Position numbers and translations under genes: made by a program | Part shown: piece after piece, positions 1 to 8,068 of the stretch | Layout of the letters: each line of letters starts with the position of its first letter | How positions within the stretch are numbered: position 1 is the first letter of the stretch | Notes under the pieces: model-generated | Told to the model about the DNA's origin: nothing | Database searches by the model: none | Seen by the model: the letters and a program-made list of their open reading frames with translations, nothing else | Origin: Pseudomonadota bacterium | GTDB taxonomy: Bacteria > Pseudomonadota > Gammaproteobacteria > Xanthomonadales > Xanthomonadaceae | DNA length: 10,212 bases | Reading direction: 5' to 3' | Assembly: GCA_023393895.1 (NCBI GenBank) | Contig: JAEXBT010000246.1 | Coordinates: 1 to 10,212 of the forward strand

Positions 1-1104
1 GTCCTGATCGGCGTGGGCGGCTGCGAGGCCAGCCAGGACGGCGCTGCGATCGTCAAGCGCGCACCGTACGTGGACATGGTATTCGGACCGCAGACCCTGC
101 ATCGGCTGCCCGAACTGATCCGCGAGCGCCGCGAATCCGGCCAACCGCAGGTGGACATCAGCTTCCCGGAGATCGAGAAGTTCGACCGCCTGCCGGAGCC
201 GCGCGCGGAAGGCCCGTCGGCCTTCGTCTCGATCATGGAAGGCTGCAGTAAGTACTGCAGTTTCTGCGTGGTGCCCTACACCCGCGGCACCGAGATCAGC
301 CGCCCGTTCGAGGACGTGCTGGTCGAAGTGGCGCAGCTGGCCGCACAGGGCGTGCGCGAGATCAACCTGCTCGGCCAGAACGTCAATGCCTACCGAGGGC
401 CTTATGGGGACGGCGAATTCGCCGACCTTGGCCTGCTGATCCGTACCATCGCCGAGATCGACGGCGTCGGCCGCATCCGCTTCACCACCTCGCATCCGCT
501 GGAGTTCAGCGATTCGCTGATCGATGCGTTCCGCGACGTGCCGCAGCTGGCCAACTTCCTGCACCTGCCGGTGCAGGCCGGCAGCGACCGCGTGCTGTCG
601 GCGATGAAGCGCGGCTACACCGCGCTGGAATTCAAGTCGAAGATCCGCAAGCTGCGCGCGGTGCGCCCGGACATCTCGATCAGCTCGGACTTCATCGTCG
701 GCTTCCCCGGCGAGACCGATGCCGACTTCGAGAAGACCATGAAGCTGATCGAGGACATCGGCTTCGACCACAGTTTCTCCTTCATCTATTCGCGTCGACC
801 GGGTACGCCGGCGGCCGATCTGGAGGACACGATCAGCGATGCCGAGAAGCATGCGCGCCTGTCGCGCCTGCAGGAGCGCATCAATGCGCACGCCGCCAGC
901 ATCTCGGAGAAGATGGTCGGTACCGTGCAGACCGTGCTGGTGGAAGGGCCGTCGCGCAAGAACCCGAACGAGCTGACCGGCAAGACCGAGAACATGCGGT
1001 CGGTGAATTTCCCGGCGCCTGCGCGCCTGATCGGCCGGTTCGTGGACGTGACGATCACCGAGGCGCTGCCGAATTCGCTGCGCGGGCGGGTGGCGGCGGA
1101 CTGA
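1..1104 (+). CDS. miaB: tRNA-2-methylthio-N6-dimethylallyladenosine synthase MiaB (5' end missing)
   Basis: MiaB is a radical-SAM enzyme that adds a methylthio group to i6A37 of tRNAs reading UNN codons, using two [4Fe-4S] clusters in the cytoplasm. The reading frame is open from base 1, so the gene starts upstream; by comparison with the E. coli protein (474 aa) about 75 N-terminal residues are missing. The GTG at 13 is internal. The cysteine at 22-24 (context VGGCEASQ) matches the third cysteine of the N-terminal UPF0004 cluster. The radical-SAM CxxxCxxC cysteines are encoded at 244, 256 and 265 ([11 protein letters not shown]). Family blocks [22 protein letters not shown] and [10 protein letters not shown] follow, and a C-terminal TRAM domain ends in NSLRGRV. 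The stop is TGA at 1102-1104. The next genes, phoH-like and ybeY, are its classical neighbours. Identification is by recalled family sequence and is very secure. Confidence 0.97.
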   Translation, partial: VLIGVGGCEASQDGAAIVKRAPYVDMVFGPQTLHRLPELIRERRESGQPQVDISFPEIEKFDRLPEPRAEGPSAFVSIMEGCSKYCSFCVVPYTRGTEISRPFEDVLVEVAQLAAQGVREINLLGQNVNAYRGPYGDGEFADLGLLIRTIAEIDGVGRIRFTTSHPLEFSDSLIDAFRDVPQLANFLHLPVQAGSDRVLSAMKRGYTALEFKSKIRKLRAVRPDISISSDFIVGFPGETDADFEKTMKLIEDIGFDHSFSFIYSRRPGTPAADLEDTISDAEKHARLSRLQERINAHAASISEKMVGTVQTVLVEGPSRKNPNELTGKTENMRSVNFPAPARLIGRFVDVTITEALPNSLRGRVAAD

Positions 1105-1136
1105 GGCCCCACACGCCACCACGACCCGGCTTGCGG

Positions 1137-1144
1137 CATAGTGT
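1137..1144 (+). promoter_or_regulatory. Possible -10 element upstream of the phoH-like gene
   Basis: The sequence CATAGTGT lies 29 bases before the ATG at 1174, in the 69-base gap after miaB. Its CATAGT hexamer matches the TATAAT consensus at 4 of 6 positions, and the placement would give a leader of about 25 nt. I see no convincing -35 box. A promoter here is inference; the gene could equally be read through from miaB. Confidence 0.3.
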
Positions 1145-1173
1145 GCGCCCCCGCAATACCGGCCTTGATCCGC

Positions 1174-2175
1174 ATGCCCCAGCACGATTTCGCCCTCGAA
1201 CCCGCCGATACCGAGCGCCTCGCCAACCTCGCGGGCCCCTTCGATGCCCACCTGCGCCAGCTGGAGCTTCGGCTAGGCGTGGAGATCGCCAATCGCGGCA
1301 ACGTGTTCCGCGTGAAGGGCGAGGATGCACATGCCGTCGCGCTGGCGGAAAAAGTGCTGCGTGAACTGCATGCCGATGCCGGCGACATCGTGTTCGACGG
1401 GCACGAACTCAACCTGCGGCTCGGTGGCCTGGTCGGCGAGCCGGAAGTGCCGGCCGCCGGGCGCGATGGCGATTACATCCCGCAGGATGTTTCCGTCCGG
1501 GTCAAGCGCGGCACCATCAAGGGCCGCGGCGCCCACCAGAAGAAGTACCTGCACGCGATCGCCACCCACGCCATCAACTTCGGGATCGGCCCGGCCGGCA
1601 CCGGCAAGACCTTCCTCGCGGTGGCGATGGCGGTGGATGCGCTCAACGAATCGCGCGTGCAGCGACTCATCCTCGTCCGTCCGGCGGTGGAAGCCGGCGA
1701 GAAGCTCGGCTTCCTGCCCGGCGACCTGACCCAGAAAGTCGATCCCTACCTGCGCCCGCTCTACGACGCGCTCTACGAGATGCTCGGCGTGGAGAAGGTG
1801 GTGAAACTGCTGGAAAAGAACGTCATCGAGATCGCGCCACTGGCCTACATGCGCGGACGCACGCTCAACGACGCCTTCGTGATTCTCGACGAGGCGCAGA
1901 ACACCACCATCGAGCAGATGAAGATGTTCCTGACCCGCCTCGGCTTCGGCTCGACCGCGGTGATCACCGGCGACATGACCCAGATCGACCTGCCCAAGCA
2001 CGTCAAGTCGGGACTGAAGGACGCGATCGAGGTGCTGCGCGATGTCGATGGCGTCAGCTTCGCGTTCTTCGAATCGCGCGACGTGGTGCGGCATCCGCTG
2101 GTGGCGCGGATCGTGAATGCGTACGAATCCCGCGATGCCCGGGATGCCGCGACCGGGCCTTCGGCAAGGGCTTAG
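1174..2175 (+). CDS. ybeZ: PhoH-family ATPase, YbeZ type
   Basis: This is a cytoplasmic P-loop NTPase of the PhoH family (YbeZ branch, 333 aa), genetically linked with YbeY and thought to act in rRNA/RNA metabolism; its exact substrate is not settled. The Walker A motif GPAGTGKT is at residues 139-146 (Lys145) and Walker B VILDE at 236-240. Strongly conserved blocks include RPAVEAGEKLGFLPGDL, KVDPYLRPLYDAL, MRGRTLNDAF and ITGDMTQIDLP. An N-terminal region (about 1-100) precedes the ATPase domain. I chose ATG 1174 because the following LEPADTERL aligns with the start of E. coli YbeZ; a GTG at 1141 would add 11 unconserved residues. There is no clear Shine-Dalgarno before 1174. The gene lies 69 bp after miaB and 51 bp before ybeY, the standard order, so co-expression is likely. 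Confidence 0.95.
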   Translation: MPQHDFALEPADTERLANLAGPFDAHLRQLELRLGVEIANRGNVFRVKGEDAHAVALAEKVLRELHADAGDIVFDGHELNLRLGGLVGEPEVPAAGRDGDYIPQDVSVRVKRGTIKGRGAHQKKYLHAIATHAINFGIGPAGTGKTFLAVAMAVDALNESRVQRLILVRPAVEAGEKLGFLPGDLTQKVDPYLRPLYDALYEMLGVEKVVKLLEKNVIEIAPLAYMRGRTLNDAFVILDEAQNTTIEQMKMFLTRLGFGSTAVITGDMTQIDLPKHVKSGLKDAIEVLRDVDGVSFAFFESRDVVRHPLVARIVNAYESRDARDAATGPSARA

Positions 2176-2178
2176 ACT
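2173..2178 (+). promoter_or_regulatory. Possible -10 element for ybeY, overlapping the phoH-like stop codon
   Basis: TAGACT begins with the TAG stop of the phoH-like gene and lies 48 bases before the ybeY ATG. TAnnnT hexamers of this kind also precede other genes in this window (3847, and 3810 on the minus strand). No good -35 box is visible. It could be an internal promoter, or chance. Confidence 0.25.
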
Positions 2179-2216
2179 GGGCGATCGCAGGCCTGACGAA
2201 GCCCGATGCCGGAGAC

Positions 2217-2221
2217 AGGAG
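2217..2221 (+). promoter_or_regulatory. Shine-Dalgarno that sets the ybeY start
   Basis: AGGAG ends 5 bases before the ATG at 2227. It supports 2227 over the in-frame ATG at 2206, which would lie upstream of this site and has no comparable ribosome binding site of its own. Confidence 0.7.
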
Positions 2222-2226
2222 ACGCC

Positions 2227-2706
2227 ATGACCCGTGGCCCGCTCGAACTGGATGTCGCCCTGAGTTACGGTGCGCCGCGCAAGGGCGTGCCCGCGCCGGC
2301 TTCGTTCCGGCGCTGGGTGGCGGCCGCGCTCGAAGGCCGGATCCGCGAGGCCGACCTCGCGATCCGCATCGTGGATGCCGACGAGGGCCAAGCGCTGAAC
2401 CGGCATTATCGCGGCAAGGACTACCCGACCAATGTGTTGAGCTTCCCCGCCGAGCGGCCGCCCGGCCTGCCGGAGGACGCCCGTTTCCCGCTGCTGGGCG
2501 ATCTGGTGATCTGCGCGCCGGTGGTGGCGCGCGAGGCCGCCGAACAGGGCAAGCCGCTGGCTGCGCACTACGCGCACCTGACCGTGCACGGCACCCTGCA
2601 CCTTCTCGGCTGGGACCACGAGGACGATGCCGACGCCCAGGCGATGGAGCGGCTCGAACGGGAAATCCTGGCCGCGCTCGGCGTGGACGATCCCTACCGC
2701 GGCTGA
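2227..2706 (+). CDS. ybeY: Endoribonuclease YbeY
   Basis: YbeY is a zinc-dependent single-strand endoribonuclease required for 16S rRNA 3'-end maturation and 70S ribosome quality control. The product is 159 aa, the normal family size. The diagnostic metal-binding motif [11 protein letters not shown] is present, with the three zinc-ligand histidines at residues 121, 125 and 131. Upstream are the conserved blocks [18 protein letters not shown] and [11 protein letters not shown]. The start at 2227 is set by AGGAG at 2217-2221; the longer form from 2206 would add seven residues. The gene follows the phoH-like gene by 51 bp. Its stop lies only 6 bp from the stop of the convergent DUF1415 gene. The ybeX/corC gene that commonly follows ybeY is absent. 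The family assignment is secure; the role is taken from characterised homologues. Confidence 0.96.
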   Translation: MTRGPLELDVALSYGAPRKGVPAPASFRRWVAAALEGRIREADLAIRIVDADEGQALNRHYRGKDYPTNVLSFPAERPPGLPEDARFPLLGDLVICAPVVAREAAEQGKPLAAHYAHLTVHGTLHLLGWDHEDDADAQAMERLEREILAALGVDDPYRG

Positions 2707-2712
2707 GCGGCC

Positions 2713-3261
2713 TCAGGCATCCGCGAGCAGCTTGCGCCAGCCCTCGTTGCCGAGTTCCTCCATCGTCCGGATATTGCGCTCGATGATCGAATCCGGTGTC
2801 GGATAGGCCTCCACCGCGCGGTCGATGCTGTCCTCGCGCAGAAGGTGCAGCACCGGGTACGGCGAGCGGTTGGTGTTGTTGCCCGGATCGCCCTCGTCGG
2901 TATCGGCGAAGCGGTATTGCGGGTGGAAACTCGCCACCTGCAGGATGCCGTCGAGTTCCAGCGCTTCGAGCAGCGCATCGGCTTCGTCGAGGAAATCGTT
3001 GTAGTCGAGGAAATCCTCGAGCACCCCCGGATGCACCAGCAGCGTGGTGTCCACCTGTTCGGGCGGCGTGTCGCGCAGGCGCAGCATTTCTTCGCCCAGC
3101 TCCTCGCGCAGGTCGTCCACGTCGCTGGCGTCGGACACCACGATCCGCACCTGGTTGCGCACGTACACCGCCTTCGCGAACGGGCACAGGTTGAGGCCGA
3201 TGACCGCGCGCTCCAGCCAGCGGCGGGTGTCCTGCTCCACTTTCTGCTTGTCGATGTCCAT
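2713..3261 (-). CDS. DUF1415 family protein
   Basis: This 182-aa soluble, acidic protein matches the DUF1415 family, whose function is unknown. The family hallmark near the N-terminus, RRWLERAVIGLNLCPFAK at about residues 13-30, is intact with its cysteine (Cys26). A second conserved-looking region is the FHPQYRFAD / NRSPYPVLHLLRE part in the C-terminal half, with an N-N-R-S-P-Y-P run typical of the family. I see no signal peptide or membrane segment. The start is supported by GGAGG (plus-strand CCTCC at 3267-3271) 5 bases before the ATG. The gene begins 37 bp downstream of the yajQ stop on the same strand, so the two are probably co-transcribed. It converges with ybeY. The family is recognised from memory of its N-terminal motif; no activity is proposed. 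Confidence 0.88.
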   Translation of the reverse strand: MDIDKQKVEQDTRRWLERAVIGLNLCPFAKAVYVRNQVRIVVSDASDVDDLREELGEEMLRLRDTPPEQVDTTLLVHPGVLEDFLDYNDFLDEADALLEALELDGILQVASFHPQYRFADTDEGDPGNNTNRSPYPVLHLLREDSIDRAVEAYPTPDSIIERNIRTMEELGNEGWRKLLADA

Positions 3262-3298
3262 GCGCGCCTCCGTGTCTTGCGTGGCCTGCGCCGGCCGG

Positions 3299-3781
3299 TC
3301 AGTCGCGGAAATTGTCGAACTGCAGCGGCAACTCGAAATCCTTGCCGCGCAGCAGGGCGATGGCCTCCTGCAGGTCGTCGCGCTTCTTGCCGTTGACGCG
3401 CAGCTTGTCGCCGTTGATCTGGCTGTCCACCTTCAGCTTGCTGGCCTTCAACTCCGCCTGCAGCTTCTTCGCCAGCTCGCGTTCGATGCCCTGCTTCACC
3501 GTGATCTTCTGGCGGGCGCCGGCCACGTTGGTCTCGATGTCGCCGGCCTCCAGGCAGCGCGGATCGATCTTGCGGGCGATCAGGCGCGCGCGCAGGATGT
3601 CGCTCATCTGCTGGAGCTGGAATTCGCTGGGCGCGGACAGGCCGATCACCGCGTCATCCAGGGTGAACGAGGCATCGACGCCCTTGAAATCGAAGCGGGT
3701 GCCAAGCTCGCGATTGGCTTGGTCCACGGCGTTGGTGAGTTCGTGCACGTCCACTTCGGAGACGATGTCGAAGGAAGGCAT
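3299..3781 (-). CDS. yajQ: YajQ family nucleotide-binding protein (c-di-GMP effector family)
   Basis: YajQ proteins are small cytoplasmic proteins with two RNA-binding-like ferredoxin folds that bind nucleotides. In Xanthomonas campestris a YajQ homologue is a cyclic-di-GMP effector that modulates a LysR-type regulator and affects virulence; whether this copy does the same is inference. The 160-aa product has the canonical start MPSFDIVSEVD, the RFDFKGVDASF block, the KQGIERE segment, the SKLKVDSQINGDKLRV block, and the C-terminal QFDNFRD, and its length is normal. The reading frame stays open far upstream, but the conserved N-terminus and AAGGA (plus-strand 3789-3793, 7 bases from the ATG) fix the start at 3781. 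It is divergent from the EamA transporter gene, with 96 bp between start codons, and leads into the DUF1415 gene. Confidence 0.95.
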   Translation of the reverse strand: MPSFDIVSEVDVHELTNAVDQANRELGTRFDFKGVDASFTLDDAVIGLSAPSEFQLQQMSDILRARLIARKIDPRCLEAGDIETNVAGARQKITVKQGIERELAKKLQAELKASKLKVDSQINGDKLRVNGKKRDDLQEAIALLRGKDFELPLQFDNFRD

Positions 3782-3809
3782 GGCTTCGTCCTTGATGAGG
3801 CAAAGCCCG

Positions 3810-3815
3810 AGGATA
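3810..3815 (-). promoter_or_regulatory. Possible -10 element for yajQ
   Basis: On the minus strand this reads TATCCT, a good TAnnnT match, 28 bases before the yajQ ATG. It would give a leader of about 20 nt carrying the AAGGA site. No clear -35 was identified. Confidence 0.4.
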
Positions 3816-3846
3816 CCCCGCCGCGTTCCCTGCCGTGGTGGAGTGC

Positions 3847-3852
3847 TAGCCT
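3847..3852 (+). promoter_or_regulatory. Possible -10 element for the EamA transporter gene
   Basis: TAGCCT lies 25 bases before the ATG at 3878, in the 96-bp divergent region shared with yajQ. The Shine-Dalgarno GGAAGG is at 3867-3872. The -35 region is not convincing, so this is a motif-and-position call only. Confidence 0.35.
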
Positions 3853-3877
3853 GACGCCCCCCGACCGGAAGGCCCGG

Positions 3878-4756
3878 ATGCCCGACACCCGTGATCCCCG
3901 CTGCGCCGCCCGGCTGATGCTCGGTGCCGTGCTGGCCTTCGCCTGCATGGATGCTTCGATGAAGCTGCTCTCGGCGCATTACGCACCGCTGCAGGTGGGC
4001 GCCCTGCGCGGCTTCGCCTCGCTGCCGTTCGTTCTGGCGTGGGCGGTGATCGGCCACGGCTGGCGATCGCTGCGCCCGGTGAACCACGGCCTGCACCTGC
4101 TGCGCGCAGCATTCGGCGTGGCGATGATGGCCGGCTTCGTGTACGGGCTGGCGCGGCTGCCGCTGTCGAGCGCCTACGCGATCGGTTTCGTGGCGCCCAT
4201 GCTGATCACGATGATGGCGGTGCCCATCCTCGGCGAAAAAGTCGGGCCGCGGCGCTGGCTGGCGATCGGGCTGGGGCTGGTCGGCGTACTGGTGATCCTG
4301 CGTCCCGGCGCCGGCACGATTTCCTGGGCCGCGCTGGCGGTGCTGGCGGCGGCGTTCTGCTACGCCGCCAGCGCGATCACGGTGCGCCTCCTGGTCCGCA
4401 CCGACACGCCGCAGGCGATGGTGGTGTGGGTGCTGCTCCTGATGGGCCTCGGTGCCACCGCGCTGGCGTGGACGGACTGGACGCCGCTGCGCGCGGCCGA
4501 TTACCCGGTCATCGCGCTGGTCGGCGTGTTCGGCGCACTCGGGCAGGTGGCGCTGACGCAGGCATTCCGCATCGGCGAGGCTTCGCAAATCGCGCCGCTG
4601 GAATACACCGCGCTGGTCTGGACCCTGCTCATCGACCTGATGTTCTGGGGCGTGCTGCCGGATGCGGTGACCTGGGCGGGCGCGGCGATCATCATCGCCG
4701 GCGGCCTTTACCTGCTGCATCGCGAGCGTGTGCATGATGGGGCGTCTGCCCCTTGA
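3878..4756 (+). CDS. EamA/DMT-superfamily transporter
   Basis: This is an inner-membrane protein of 292 aa with two EamA repeats, the architecture of the 10-TMS drug/metabolite transporter superfamily; the substrate cannot be told from sequence. The first repeat spans about residues 11-142 and ends in the typical PILGEKVGPRRWLAIGLGLVG block (116-136). The second spans about 150-281, with the APLEYTALVWTLLIDLMFWG segment (239-258) and the AGAAIIIAGGLYLL final helix. The reading frame is open well upstream, but ATG 3878 has GGAAGG 5 bases before it and directly precedes the first helix, so I take it as the start. The upstream part overlaps yajQ on the other strand and is not credible as protein. 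The next gene starts 9 bp after its stop. Confidence 0.9.
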   Translation: MPDTRDPRCAARLMLGAVLAFACMDASMKLLSAHYAPLQVGALRGFASLPFVLAWAVIGHGWRSLRPVNHGLHLLRAAFGVAMMAGFVYGLARLPLSSAYAIGFVAPMLITMMAVPILGEKVGPRRWLAIGLGLVGVLVILRPGAGTISWAALAVLAAAFCYAASAITVRLLVRTDTPQAMVVWVLLLMGLGATALAWTDWTPLRAADYPVIALVGVFGALGQVALTQAFRIGEASQIAPLEYTALVWTLLIDLMFWGVLPDAVTWAGAAIIIAGGLYLLHRERVHDGASAP

Positions 4757-4765
4757 GGCCCGTCC

Positions 4766-5314
4766 ATGCCGCTCCTGCTGCTGGTCCCGCTGCTGGCGCT
4801 CTGCCTGGCGCTGTTCATCGCGCTGATGCTGCCGCTGTCCCTGCTGCAGCGCTACCGGATGGGCCGCAAGCGACGCAGATTGTGGCCCTGGGCCAATCGC
4901 CTGAACACGGTGTTCGCGTGGATTTCGGTCGCGCTGTTCCTGCCGGGCGCCTGGGCCAGCAGCCTCTGGCTGGACGGCGCGCTGGCGATGGCCTGGGCCG
5001 GGCTCGCCGCCGGGATGCTGCTGGGGCTCCTGAACATCGCGCTGAGCCGCATCGAGCACGCCCCCGATGGCGTGCATCTCACGCCGAGCGCGGCCATCGT
5101 GCTGACGCTGGTACTGCTGGTGGTGCTGCGGATCGTGCTGGGCGGCTGGCAACTGCTTGAACACAGCTTCGACTGGCAGGCCCGCACCCGCGATGTCGCA
5201 TGGTTCCTGCGGCCTTCCAGCCTGTTCGCCTTCGCTGGCCTGCTGATCGGTCACGGTCTGGCGTGGTACCTCGCGCTGGGCGCCCGCCTGCGCCGCGCAG
5301 CGGTACGCGGATGA
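4766..5314 (+). CDS. Small multi-pass membrane protein of unknown function
   Basis: This 182-aa protein is strongly hydrophobic, with about five predicted membrane segments by eye: residues 2-24, 47-66, 72-94, 108-128 and 152-172. A basic loop (RYRMGRKRRRLW, 29-40) follows the first helix and suggests its C-terminal side faces the cytoplasm. The pattern of basic loop, glycine-rich third helix (AGMLLGLLN), a short charged turn (RIEHAPDG) and an arginine in the fourth helix is reminiscent of DUF1453/CcdC-like proteins, but this is a weak resemblance and I give no function. The start ATG 4766 has GAGG at 4755-4758, overlapping the stop of the transporter gene 9 bp upstream, so the two are probably translated from one mRNA. 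Codon use and GC content match the neighbours, supporting a real gene. Confidence 0.75.
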   Translation: MPLLLLVPLLALCLALFIALMLPLSLLQRYRMGRKRRRLWPWANRLNTVFAWISVALFLPGAWASSLWLDGALAMAWAGLAAGMLLGLLNIALSRIEHAPDGVHLTPSAAIVLTLVLLVVLRIVLGGWQLLEHSFDWQARTRDVAWFLRPSSLFAFAGLLIGHGLAWYLALGARLRRAAVRG

Positions 5315-5396
5315 GCGGTGAGGGCATCGAAACCGGCGAATCCCGATTTTGAGCCGGATGAAATTCACGCGGCATCCACCATTCGCCTGCGTGTAT

Positions 5397-5426
5397 TTGT
5401 TCGCGGCCGGCAACTGCGGCCACAAT
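5397..5426 (+). promoter_or_regulatory. Candidate aceF operon promoter with an internal inverted repeat
   Basis: The 140-bp gap at 5315-5454 separates aceF from the membrane-protein gene. TTGTTC (5397-5402, 3/6 to the -35 consensus) and CACAAT (5421-5426, 4/6 to the -10) are 18 bp apart. A start near 5433 would give a leader of about 20 nt carrying GGAG at 5446-5449. Between the boxes sits a short inverted repeat, GGCCG (5405-5409) and CGGCC (5417-5421), with a 7-nt loop. Its placement would suit an operator, but it does not match the enterobacterial PdhR site. I saw no good terminator in the rest of the gap. Confidence 0.4.
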
Positions 5427-5454
5427 AGGCGCCCGACACATCCCCGGAGCGGTC

Positions 5455-6900
<1,446 letters not shown>

Positions 6901-6904
6901 GCCG

Positions 6905-8068
6905 ATGACCCTGGAGCCGCAGATTGGCGACCGGCTCGGCGACGCGGGCGAGCGTGCCCGCGATGCCGTGGGCGACGCCGGCGTGCGCGTGCTGGCCGAT
7001 CTGCAACCCCTGCTCTCGACCCGGCTGGTCAATGCCGGCGGCATGACGGTCACCGTCGGCGGGGTGATGGGCGCCCTGCTGGCGATCATCGCCGTGCTGC
7101 TGGTTTCGCGCCTCTTGCGTGGCGCACTGCAACGCTACGGCGAGCGACATGAACGCGCCAATGCCGCCGCGCTCTACACCGTCTCGCGCATGCTGCACTA
7201 CGTGTTGCTGGCGCTCGGGGTCATGCTGGCACTCAACGCCCTCGGCATCCCGGTCAGCCGCTTCACGGTGTTCGCCGGTGCGCTCGGCGTGGGCCTCGGC
7301 TTCGGCCTGCAGCAGATCTTCAACAACTTCGTCTCCGGCCTGATCCTGCTGTTCGACCGTTCGCTCAAGGTCGGCGATTTCGTCCAGCTCGACGACAAGG
7401 TGCGCGGCGTGGTCAAGGCGATCAACATCCGCTCCACGCGCATCACCACCAACGACAACATCGACATCCTGGTGCCGAATTCGGAGTTCGTCAGCGGGCG
7501 CGTGACCAACTGGACGTATCGCTCGGTCAACCGGCGCATCCGGGTCGGCTTCGGCGTGGCCTACGGCATCGACAAGGAGCTGGTGAAGAAGGCCGCCCTG
7601 GAGGCCGCCGCCAACGTACCGTTCACCCTGGCGATGGAAGGCCAGAAGGCCCCGCAGGTCTGGCTCACCGAGTTCGGCAAGGACTCGGTGGACTTCATCC
7701 TGGCGGTCTGGCTCACCGAGGCCGCGGCGCGCCGCAACATGGCCGTTCGCGCCGCCTACCTGTGGGAGCTGGATACCGTCTTCAAGAAGTACGGGATCGA
7801 AATGCCGCTCAGCCAGCGCGACCTGCACCTGCGCAGCCTGTTCGGCCTGACCGGCGCACAGGCACTCGCCGCGTTGCAGGGACGCCCGCACGCCGAACTC
7901 GGCGGCATCGAGGAAGACGCCACGCCGTCTCCCGTGCTGGACGAAGCCGAACGCAGCCGGCTGGCGCGCAACGATGCCCGCCTCGATGCCGAACGCGAGA
8001 TCGCCGCCGACCAGCGCGAGCAGCAGGAAGACACACCGAAAGCCCCATCCACGGAGGAAACCCCATGA
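6905..8068 (+). CDS. MscS-family small-conductance mechanosensitive channel
   Basis: This 387-aa inner-membrane protein belongs to the MscS family, which releases solutes when membrane tension rises. Three membrane helices are visible: about 48-72, 91-113 and the pore-lining TM3 at 117-150, with glycine/alanine packing (FAGALGVGLGFGLQQIFNN) and the FVSGLILLFDRSLKVGDFV signature at its end. The cytoplasmic beta domain follows (GVVKAINIRSTRITTNDN, LVPNSEF) and ends in the family block MPLSQRDLHLR (300-310). The last 60 or so residues form a charged, probably disordered or helical tail rich in Glu, Arg and Ala, longer than in E. coli MscS (286 aa). It starts 4 bp after the aceF stop without a clear Shine-Dalgarno, so translation probably depends on coupling. 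Its TGA overlaps the lpdA ATG (ATGA, 8065-8068). The position inside a PDH operon is unexpected. Confidence 0.93.
   Translation: MTLEPQIGDRLGDAGERARDAVGDAGVRVLADLQPLLSTRLVNAGGMTVTVGGVMGALLAIIAVLLVSRLLRGALQRYGERHERANAAALYTVSRMLHYVLLALGVMLALNALGIPVSRFTVFAGALGVGLGFGLQQIFNNFVSGLILLFDRSLKVGDFVQLDDKVRGVVKAINIRSTRITTNDNIDILVPNSEFVSGRVTNWTYRSVNRRIRVGFGVAYGIDKELVKKAALEAAANVPFTLAMEGQKAPQVWLTEFGKDSVDFILAVWLTEAAARRNMAVRAAYLWELDTVFKKYGIEMPLSQRDLHLRSLFGLTGAQALAALQGRPHAELGGIEEDATPSPVLDEAERSRLARNDARLDAEREIAADQREQQEDTPKAPSTEETP

Noticed and set aside
3044..3877. Plus-strand open frame running into the EamA gene, which would give a 570-aa protein
   Set aside because: It overlaps yajQ and DUF1415 on the other strand, has no recognisable domain, and the conserved transporter begins at 3878 with its own ribosome binding site.
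5333..5357. CCGGC...GCCGG inverted repeat after the small membrane-protein gene as a terminator
   Set aside because: Only 5-bp arms with a 15-nt loop and no T-tract afterwards.
3782..5425. Long minus-strand extension upstream of yajQ (708 aa in total)
   Set aside because: The translation is low-complexity Gln/Arg/His/Ala-rich, the usual antisense shadow of high-GC genes, and the YajQ N-terminus MPSFDIVSEVD fixes the start at 3781.
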